Source of the DNA: Methylococcaceae bacterium UBA1147
GTDB lineage: Bacteria > Pseudomonadota > Gammaproteobacteria > Methylococcales > UBA1147
Direction of reading: 5' to 3'
NCBI GenBank assembly: GCA_002311315.1
Contig: DBZZ01000021.1
Location: forward strand, 22,927-28,305
DNA: 5,379 nucleotides
The notes beneath the pieces were generated by a model. It searched no databases and was not told the origin of the DNA. It saw only the letters and a program-made list of their open reading frames with translations. This document shows positions 1 through 4,461 of this stretch, piece by piece. The position numbers and the translations under genes are program-made. Every line of letters begins with the position of its first letter. The stretch's first letter is position 1.

Positions 1-2
1 CT

Positions 3-35
3 CTGTTGTACTATTCGGCGGACACTTTTCCGTAG
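3..35 (+). CDS. possible 3' end of an upstream gene (partial)
   Basis: The frame starting at base 3 reads LLYYSADTFP and stops at TAG (33-35), 23 bases before the next start codon. That spacing would fit the tail of a co-directional upstream gene. Eleven codons are too few to recognise a family. The frame of the next gene (bases 2-58) is also open to the window edge, so this call is only a suggestion. Confidence 0.2.
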   Translation: MLYYSADTFP

Positions 36-46
36 CGAGCCAGAAC

Positions 47-53
47 GAGGAAG
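47..53 (+). promoter_or_regulatory. ribosome binding site of the small membrane protein
   Basis: GAGGAAG ends 5 bases before the ATG at 59. It is a near-consensus Shine-Dalgarno sequence and favours this start over the ATG at 68 or any start further upstream. Confidence 0.6.
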
Positions 54-58
54 ACCGC

Positions 59-337
59 ATGTTTTTCACCATGATCTTCAGCATCTTCATCGCCTGGTGG
101 ATTTACCAGACCTGCGTGCGATCCGGAATCTCCCCCTGGAAACCGATCCTGGCATGTCTGGCATCCTTTTATCTTTCGATGCGCCTCTCTCACAACCTGT
201 TGTTCGACCTGCTGGTCGGAAAAAGCGAGGTCAATCAGCATTCGATCGGATACGGCATGGCAATCCAGTTCAGTTCGATCCTGGCCGGACTTCTTGTGGT
301 CCTTGTGGTCCGGCGATTGCTTTTCAGGAAAGCCTGA
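59..337 (+). CDS. small integral membrane protein, unknown function
   Basis: A 92-residue protein that I do not recognise. Three hydrophobic stretches look membrane-spanning: residues about 1-18 (rich in Phe, Ile and Trp), about 27-50 and about 66-86. The C-terminus is basic (RRLLFRKA), which suggests a cytoplasmic tail. The polar link between helices 2 and 3 (about residues 53-63) carries Lys, Glu, Asn, Gln and His. ATG at 59 was chosen because GAGGAAG (47-53) lies 5 bases upstream, a good Shine-Dalgarno site. A second ATG four codons in (68) is possible, and the frame is open back to base 2, so a longer N-terminus cannot be excluded. The long antisense frame over this region is highly charged and lacks family features. 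The hydrophobic pattern and the ribosome site favour this strand. Any link to the downstream oxygenase-like gene is unproven because a 221-base gap separates them. Confidence 0.65.
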   Translation: MFFTMIFSIFIAWWIYQTCVRSGISPWKPILACLASFYLSMRLSHNLLFDLLVGKSEVNQHSIGYGMAIQFSSILAGLLVVLVVRRLLFRKA

Positions 338-445
338 ACGTTTCGCATCGCTGACGCACCGGCAAATGCTCCACGTTGCACGAAGTAGAGCTGGCTTGAT
401 CCGTGTCAAAAAACCATCCGCTAACATCCGGTTGGTCCCTGGCCA

Positions 446-454
446 TGCGATAAT
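446..454 (+). promoter_or_regulatory. candidate extended -10 promoter element
   Basis: TGCGATAAT matches an extended -10 box (TGn followed by GATAAT, five of six matches to TATAAT). No good -35 hexamer lies 16-18 bases upstream, as is common for extended -10 promoters. Transcription would begin near 461 and give a leader of roughly 100 bases before the JmjC-type gene. Single-motif evidence only. Confidence 0.3.
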
Positions 455-467
455 GTCAGAGCCAACC

Positions 468-492
468 CGGACCCGATTGAAATCGGGATCCG
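468..492 (+). repeat. inverted repeat: strong hairpin in the leader of the JmjC-type gene
   Basis: The perfect arms CCCGATT (472-478) and AATCGGG (481-487) are separated by two bases. In practice this is a 6-bp stem with a TGAA tetraloop. The stem extends outward by four more pairs (468-471 with 489-492) past one bulged A at 488. It is not followed by a T-run, so it is not a typical intrinsic terminator on this strand. It could stabilise mRNA, bind a protein as DNA, or mark the end of the upstream transcript. Confidence 0.5.
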
Positions 493-517
493 ACCCCCTG
501 GCCCCGACGACACAGCA

Positions 518-552
518 CCGGGTTCAGCCCGGCCTTTAACCACTAGCTGGTT
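518..552 (+). repeat. two short tandem hairpins before the JmjC-type start
   Basis: Two adjacent dyads can be read. CCGGG (518-522) pairs with CCCGG (528-532) around a 5-base loop. AACCA (538-542) pairs with TGGTT (548-552) around CTAGC. An alternative pairing of GGTT (521-524) with AACC (538-541) is mutually exclusive with both. Each stem is short and could be chance in GC-rich sequence. Their density in front of a start lacking a Shine-Dalgarno site is why they are listed. Confidence 0.3.
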
Positions 553-558
553 TTACAC

Positions 559-572
559 ATGTTGTACAACAT
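559..572. promoter_or_regulatory. perfect 14-bp palindrome covering the start codon of the JmjC-type gene
   Basis: ATGTTGTACAACAT is its own reverse complement over all 14 bases, with no spacer, and its first three bases are the start codon. Symmetry ends sharply on both sides. This could be an operator for a dimeric regulator or an RNA element limiting access to the start. It could also be coincidence of the codons Met-Leu-Tyr-Asn. Confidence 0.35.
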
Positions 573-1623
573 TACATACGTTCTTAACAATCTGTTTGGT
601 GAACCGTACGGATTCGAGGAAAACCCAGTTAATCAGAACCCGGTCAACCGGTTCAAGAACCGGCTGGATGAAAAATACGTAGATTCCTTGGCTGAGCGCG
701 AGATCATTCCCAGCCAGATACTTCCCACCTTCGACGCGGACAGTCCCGACCTGGTCGAGGAAATGACGAAACCTCGGCGGTTGAACGGATCCTTCGTCAT
801 CAGAGGGCTGATCAAGAACTTTGACTGTTACCGGAAGTGGAATCTCGACTATTTCGCGGAGAATTTCGGCGATACGAAAATCACCGTCTTCTCCGACGGC
901 AAGGAGACACTGAACAGCCGCCTGGGCTTTTGCCGGCGCGAACTGATCGAACTGAGTATCAACGACTTTGTGCGCCGACTGCAAAACGGCGAGAATCTCT
1001 ATTTCAACAACGCCAGTGAAATCTTCTACAAACACCGGCAAATCGTGGACGACATGGAGCTGCCTCGTCTCAACCAGACCTTTGGCCGAACCCTGGATTT
1101 CAGCATCAACCATATTTTCTTCGGACGCAAGGGCGGCGGCTCGGCACTGCACTGCGCCAACACATCGAATTTCTTCTTCAATACTGTAGGTCGCAAGCAC
1201 TGGGTGCTGATCGAACCCCAGTATTCACGTTTCCTGCGGCCGGTACCATCGAAGGATGGCATGTTTTCTGTATCAAAAATGGACTGCTTCGACACCAGCG
1301 AAGACAACCCCCTTCTAAAACTTCCGCGTTACGAAATCATTCTGGAACCAGGGGACATGCTGTTCAACGCACACTGGTGGTGGCACGGTGTAAGTAACCT
1401 CAGCGATTTCAGTATTGCCGTGGCCAACCGATGGACGAATCATCCGGTACACATGCTCGCCAACAACCTATTCTACTCGCACCTGGTGTTTTACCATCCC
1501 TCGACCATGTCGGACATCTTCTCTCTGATGTTCTCGAACCTCACTGGCAGGAACGACGGCAGCCGGAACGCTTCTTACGAGAAAAACCACCTCGACGCAT
1601 TGGCCAATACCAAGGGTAAATAA
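559..1623 (+). CDS. JmjC/cupin-8 type Fe(II)/2-oxoglutarate oxygenase-like protein with a variant HxA iron site
   Basis: A 354-residue protein. The segment SFVIRGLIKN (from about residue 79) followed by a KW-containing helix and NFGD is the usual entry to a cupin-8/JmjC (FIH-like) domain. That domain runs to about residue 295 and ends in a typical WWWHGVSN, AVANRW block. Family enzymes bind iron through HxD/E and a distal His, and bind 2-oxoglutarate through a Lys. Aligned by eye on human FIH (H199, D201, K214, H279), this protein has H198-C199-A200, K213 and H276. The metal-binding acid is therefore alanine (codon GCC, 1156-1158). S195 and N204 also fall at FIH positions near the cosubstrate. 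Residues 1-60 and about 300-354 are unassigned. ATG 559 is the only upstream start in frame, because TAG at 544-546 closes it, yet no Shine-Dalgarno is visible. TTG 562 or a leaderless transcript are alternatives. ATG 763 would cut into the domain. Substrate is unknown: protein side chain, small molecule or carrier-bound acyl group. Confidence 0.85.
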   Translation: MLYNITYVLNNLFGEPYGFEENPVNQNPVNRFKNRLDEKYVDSLAEREIIPSQILPTFDADSPDLVEEMTKPRRLNGSFVIRGLIKNFDCYRKWNLDYFAENFGDTKITVFSDGKETLNSRLGFCRRELIELSINDFVRRLQNGENLYFNNASEIFYKHRQIVDDMELPRLNQTFGRTLDFSINHIFFGRKGGGSALHCANTSNFFFNTVGRKHWVLIEPQYSRFLRPVPSKDGMFSVSKMDCFDTSEDNPLLKLPRYEIILEPGDMLFNAHWWWHGVSNLSDFSIAVANRWTNHPVHMLANNLFYSHLVFYHPSTMSDIFSLMFSNLTGRNDGSRNASYEKNHLDALANTKGK

Positions 1624-1823
1624 TTCTTTCGCCCATACCCTTCCGTCGGAAGATGAGAATCGGGCAAAGCTGGGATGGAATTGAAAACACCCTTCGACTG
1701 AACCAAAAAACGGCCTCCGGGGTCGACGAAACACGGGCAGGTTGCAGGCCGTCCTTTGCCGTTCATGGCTCTGGAAGGCGCGCCGCTTTCAGAAGAAGCA
1801 ATAGGGATGCCGAAAAGGTCTGC
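1624..1823. other. convergent intergenic region
   Basis: This is the gap between the rightward JmjC-type gene and the leftward permease gene. A short dyad CTTCC-GTC-GGAAG (1640-1652) lies 17 bases after the JmjC-type stop, but no T-run follows on the + strand, so it is a poor terminator. A better candidate for the minus strand is listed separately. No convincing gene fits here. Confidence 0.5.
1705..1752 (-). terminator. possible intrinsic terminator of the yadGH-like operon
   Basis: On the minus strand ACGGCCT (1752-1746) can pair with AGGCCGT (1716-1710), and the second arm runs directly into a string of T (complement of A 1705-1710). The 7-bp stem and the T-tract fit an intrinsic terminator about 70 bases after the permease stop. 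The 29-base loop is unusually long, so the call is tentative. Confidence 0.3.
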
Positions 1824-2588
1824 TCAAACCTTGATACCGATCCCGCGATGGAGCAGGAAAAGGCTGGTCAACACGAGAACCACGACAAAAAGGCCGACGA
1901 TCAGAAACGCTGTCACCACGTCGATGTCCGAAACACCGATCAGACCGTACCGGAAGGCATTGACCATGTAGAGAATCGGGTTCACCAGCGAGATTTTCTG
2001 CCAGAAGTCCGGCAAAAGATCGATTGAATAAAAAACGCCGCCCAGGTAGGTCAGCGGCGTCAAAACAAAATTTGGAATGATCGAAACATCATCAAAACTG
2101 TTGGCCAACGTTGCATTGATGAAACCAGCGAGAGCAAAAAGGATCGCAGTCAGCACCATGACTGCCGCCGCGACTCCGTAGTGGTGCACGTTAAGCTGAG
2201 TAAAGAAACCCGAAACCAGTGCCACCACGAATCCGACGATAAGGCCCCGAGCCACGCCACCGCTCACGTACCCGGACAGAATCACCCAGTTGGGAACCGG
2301 CGCGATCAATAGTTCCTCGATATGCCTCTGGAACTTCGTCGAATAAAACGATGAAACCACATTATTATAGGAATTGCTGATCACCGCCATCAGAATGATT
2401 CCGGGCACCAAGTACTCCATGTATGGCTTTCCATCCATGTCACCAATGCGCTCGCCAATCAGGGTGCCGAAGATCAGGAAATAAAGCGACGTGGTGATCA
2501 CCGGCGGGAGAAGGGTCTGCGGCCAGATGCGGGCAAAACGCCTGATCTCCCGCCTCAGGATGGTCTGGTAAGCAATTCGCCAGTTCAT
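1824..2588 (-). CDS. yadH: ABC-2 type transporter permease, YadH-like
   Basis: An inner-membrane permease of 254 residues, matching the usual size of YadH (about 256). After a basic amphipathic start (LRREIRRFAR, 11-20) six membrane segments can be seen at about 24-44, 58-78, 110-130, 138-160, 168-188 and 226-247. The ABC-2 signature lies between the last two, with NPILYMVNAFRYG at 203-215. The polar stretch at about 82-100 before helix 3 (KFQRHIEELL) is the likely coupling contact with the ATPase. Two copies with two ATPases would form an exporter. ATG 2588 has GGAAGG (2600-2595) 6 bases upstream and starts 2 bases after the ATPase stop, so the genes are translationally coupled. The YadGH substrate is not established. 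The same superfamily includes drug, polysaccharide and lipid exporters such as DrrB, so the symbol marks family rather than proven orthology. Confidence 0.9.
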   Translation of the reverse strand: MNWRIAYQTILRREIRRFARIWPQTLLPPVITTSLYFLIFGTLIGERIGDMDGKPYMEYLVPGIILMAVISNSYNNVVSSFYSTKFQRHIEELLIAPVPNWVILSGYVSGGVARGLIVGFVVALVSGFFTQLNVHHYGVAAAVMVLTAILFALAGFINATLANSFDDVSIIPNFVLTPLTYLGGVFYSIDLLPDFWQKISLVNPILYMVNAFRYGLIGVSDIDVVTAFLIVGLFVVVLVLTSLFLLHRGIGIKV

Positions 2589-2590
2589 GA

Positions 2591-3538
2591 TCAGCCTTCC
2601 GATGAAAAATCGGAGTCAGCCGATCTTTTTTTTTCATCCAGCAAGCGCATAAATAGTTGTTCCAACCGGTTGGATTTGTTGCGCAAGCTCGATACAACCA
2701 GATTATGATCGGTCAGTTCCCGAAAAAGGCCGTTGATGTCCTGTTCCCGCCGGACATCGACAATCAGGGTTGTCGGGTCGAGCTGCTCAATGTGGTAATT
2801 CACCAGGTCTGGCAAATGATCTACCGGGATTGTCAGATCCAGCACGAAACTTTCCGTATGCAGGTCAGCGAGCAGAGTCGCCATGTTGGTCATCTCTACC
2901 AGCTGGCCATGATCGATGATTCCGATATGACGGCAGAGGCTTTCAGCTTCCTCTAGATAATGCGTTGTCAGTATGATGGTCGTCCCTTCACGGTTGAGTT
3001 CTTCCAGGAATTCCCACATGGACCGGCGAATCTCGATATCGACACCGGCGCTTGGCTCGTCCAGCATCAGCAGTCGCGGCGAATGAACCAGTGCCCGGGC
3101 TATCATCAAACGGCGTTTCATTCCGCCTGACAAAGAACGGGAAACCGAGTCTCGTTTTTCCCACAGGCCAAGCTGGCGCAAGCAGGCTTCAGCTCTGTCC
3201 CCGGCTTCTTCCGGCTCTATCCCATAATAACCGGCCTGCGTTACCACGATATCCATCACCTGTTCGAACTGATTGAAATTGATCTCCTGCGGAACCAGCC
3301 CAATACAACGTTTGGCCAGGTCCCGTTCCCGACCCAGGTCGTGTCCGAATACTGAAACACTGCCGCCGGACTTATTAACCAGTGAACAGACGATCCCGAT
3401 CGTGGTGGATTTCCCGGCCCCGTTAGGCCCTAGAAGAGCAAAGAAATCTCCCTCTGTAACGTCCATGCTGATGCCTTTCAGCGCTTCGAAACCATTCGGA
3501 TAAGTCTTTCTCAAGTCGCGGATCGTCAACGCGTTCAT
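2591..3538 (-). CDS. yadG: ABC transporter ATP-binding protein, YadG-like
   Basis: A cytoplasmic ATPase of 315 residues that would power export with the adjoining permease. All nucleotide-binding motifs are intact: Walker A GPNGAGKST (37-45), Q-loop Q84, ABC signature LSGGM (136-140), Walker B LLMLDEP (156-162) with catalytic E161, the D-loop just after it (SAGVD, 163-167), and the switch histidine H193 in TTHYLEEAE. The extra domain after about residue 220 is typical of YadG/DrrA-type subunits. It ends in a Lys/Arg/Asp/Ser-rich tail. Length is close to the family norm of about 308. ATG 3538 is preceded by a weak GAGAAC (3548-3543), 4 bases away. Because 186 bases separate it from the acyltransferase upstream and a hairpin lies in that gap, the pair may have its own promoter. 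YadG/DrrA-type ATPases are hard to tell apart by eye. Confidence 0.92.
   Translation of the reverse strand: MNALTIRDLRKTYPNGFEALKGISMDVTEGDFFALLGPNGAGKSTTIGIVCSLVNKSGGSVSVFGHDLGRERDLAKRCIGLVPQEINFNQFEQVMDIVVTQAGYYGIEPEEAGDRAEACLRQLGLWEKRDSVSRSLSGGMKRRLMIARALVHSPRLLMLDEPSAGVDIEIRRSMWEFLEELNREGTTIILTTHYLEEAESLCRHIGIIDHGQLVEMTNMATLLADLHTESFVLDLTIPVDHLPDLVNYHIEQLDPTTLIVDVRREQDINGLFRELTDHNLVVSSLRNKSNRLEQLFMRLLDEKKRSADSDFSSEG
2595..2600 (-). promoter_or_regulatory. ribosome binding site of the YadH-like permease inside the YadG-like gene
   Basis: GGAAGG on the minus strand lies 6 bases before ATG 2588 and within the last codons of the ATPase gene. It fixes the permease start and supports coupled translation of the pair. 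Confidence 0.6.
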
Positions 3539-3724
3539 AATTGTTCTCGTGTCACTCGCCGGCTAGAAATGGACCAATTGATGCGGAAACGGGGCTGGTA
3601 TTTAACAAAAGTCTATTTCCCAGACACCGGGGCCATAGAGTGTCCGGGAATCGGTCAGCATGGGGGGCCAGGAACAGACCCAGACGATTGAAATCCAGAA
3701 ACAAAAAGAAAACCTTGCGCTGCC
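3539..3724. other. intergenic region between acyltransferase and yadGH-like genes
   Basis: This 186-base gap sits between two minus-strand gene pairs and must hold any promoter for the transporter. It contains the hairpin at 3617-3650 and, just downstream on the minus strand, an AT-rich stretch (3600-3616) that could hold a -10 region. I could not assign hexamers with confidence. A 66-codon minus-strand frame crosses it, but it begins with a GTG lacking a ribosome site and looks like chance. Confidence 0.5.
3617..3650 (-). terminator. strong hairpin after the ligase-acyltransferase pair, possible terminator
   Basis: Arms at 3650-3640 and 3627-3617 form an 11-bp stem around a 12-base loop. 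The one imperfect position is a stable G-U pair in minus-strand RNA but an A-C mismatch in plus-strand RNA. The stem therefore favours the minus-strand transcript. Downstream sequence is AT-rich with a TTTT starting about 7 bases on, which is weaker than a classic T-tract. It could be a terminator, an attenuator, or a 3'-end stabiliser for the upstream operon. Confidence 0.4.
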
Positions 3725-4456
3725 TCACGGGCTCTGATGTTCGCCGGGACACACGGCTGATCCAAGCATCTCGCGGGCATTGCGAGACAGGCGATTCAAT
3801 TCATCTTCCATGCGGTCCTGCAACGTCTGCATTTCGCCCTCATTCAGAGATTTATCGGCAACAACCGGCTCCCCAACCACCAGCACGATACGGGCAAAAG
3901 GTTTCGGAATAACCAGCTGGTCCCAGGTTTTTAGAATCCAGGCCCGGTCGGCCGCATAGGCAAGAGGCAGCATAGCGGCACCGGTAAGACGCGATAGATT
4001 CACCCACCCCTGTTTAAATACCCGTGGAGGCCCCTGCGGGCCATCTGGAGCGCTTGCAATCGACAACCCGTCACTGGTGATGGCCAGATAAATATCACGC
4101 AGGCTCTTTGCCCCACTAACAGACGACGAACCCCGAATACAGCGAACACCCAGGAAATCAAAAAGCCTCGCGCCGATATTGCCGTCCCTCGACGGGCTGA
4201 CGAGGAATCCCAGCTTTAAGCCCCGTTTCATGGCTCCAACCAAGAACCAGGTACAGTAAACGATCTGGTGATGCCAAAAACATGGCAACAGGGCTTTTTC
4301 CTCCCGCAGCATCGGTTCAAGATTAGACAAACCTTCCACCTTGTGCAGCCGGTAGCTACTGATCATCAAACGGGCAAACAGGTAAATCAGGTGAGGGGCC
4401 AGACTGCGTTCAAGCTGACGCACCCTCTGCGGACGGTTGTTCCAGGAAAGCCGCAC
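3725..4456 (-). CDS. lysophospholipid acyltransferase family protein (DUF374 type)
   Basis: A 243-residue protein of the DUF374 branch of the LPLAT acyltransferases, which move an acyl chain from a carrier (acyl-CoA or acyl-ACP) to a lipid or sugar-lipid hydroxyl at the inner membrane. Family blocks occur in order: FWHHQI (60-65), the likely catalytic-His region; SPSRDGNIGARLFDFLG (87-103); RGSSS (108-112); APDGPQGPPR (136-145), the expected acceptor-phosphate site; LPLAYAAD (163-170); and the WDQ...IPKPF block (178-187). A hydrophobic stretch at about 21-35 may hold it on the membrane. Start is GTG 4456. GAGGAA (4470-4465) lies 8 bases upstream, inside the final Glu codons of the ligase gene, and the ligase stop is 5 bases away, so the two are probably coupled. 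The acceptor cannot be read from sequence; relatives act on lipid A or phospholipid-like substrates. Confidence 0.85.
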   Translation of the reverse strand: MRLSWNNRPQRVRQLERSLAPHLIYLFARLMISSYRLHKVEGLSNLEPMLREEKALLPCFWHHQIVYCTWFLVGAMKRGLKLGFLVSPSRDGNIGARLFDFLGVRCIRGSSSVSGAKSLRDIYLAITSDGLSIASAPDGPQGPPRVFKQGWVNLSRLTGAAMLPLAYAADRAWILKTWDQLVIPKPFARIVLVVGEPVVADKSLNEGEMQTLQDRMEDELNRLSRNAREMLGSAVCPGEHQSP

Positions 4457-4461
4457 CTTGC

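Noticed and set aside
11..427. 138-codon minus-strand open frame over the small membrane protein
   Set aside because: It is rich in charged and Gln/His residues with no domain pattern and no good ribosome site. The opposite strand has a Shine-Dalgarno sequence and a coherent hydrophobic pattern.
395..427. TTGATC (396-401) and TAACAT (422-427) as a -35/-10 promoter
   Set aside because: The spacer is 20 bases, too long for a normal sigma-70 promoter, and the -10 match is poor. The extended -10 at 446-454 is a better candidate.
553..1200. 215-codon minus-strand open frame over the JmjC-type gene
   Set aside because: It is exactly antisense to a gene with clear family motifs. Its translation shows no recognisable domain and is explained by codon bias on the other strand.
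1640..1652. Short dyad after the JmjC-type stop as its terminator
   Set aside because: The stem is only 5 bp with a 3-base loop and no T-run follows on the plus strand.
1653..2027. 124-codon plus-strand frame spanning the convergent gap and the permease end
   Set aside because: Most of it is antisense to the YadH-like C-terminus, and the product is a low-complexity run of charged residues.
3552..3752. 66-codon minus-strand frame filling the gap before the YadG-like gene
   Set aside because: It starts with a GTG lacking a Shine-Dalgarno site, overlaps the acyltransferase end by 28 bases and resembles no family. A small gene cannot be fully excluded.
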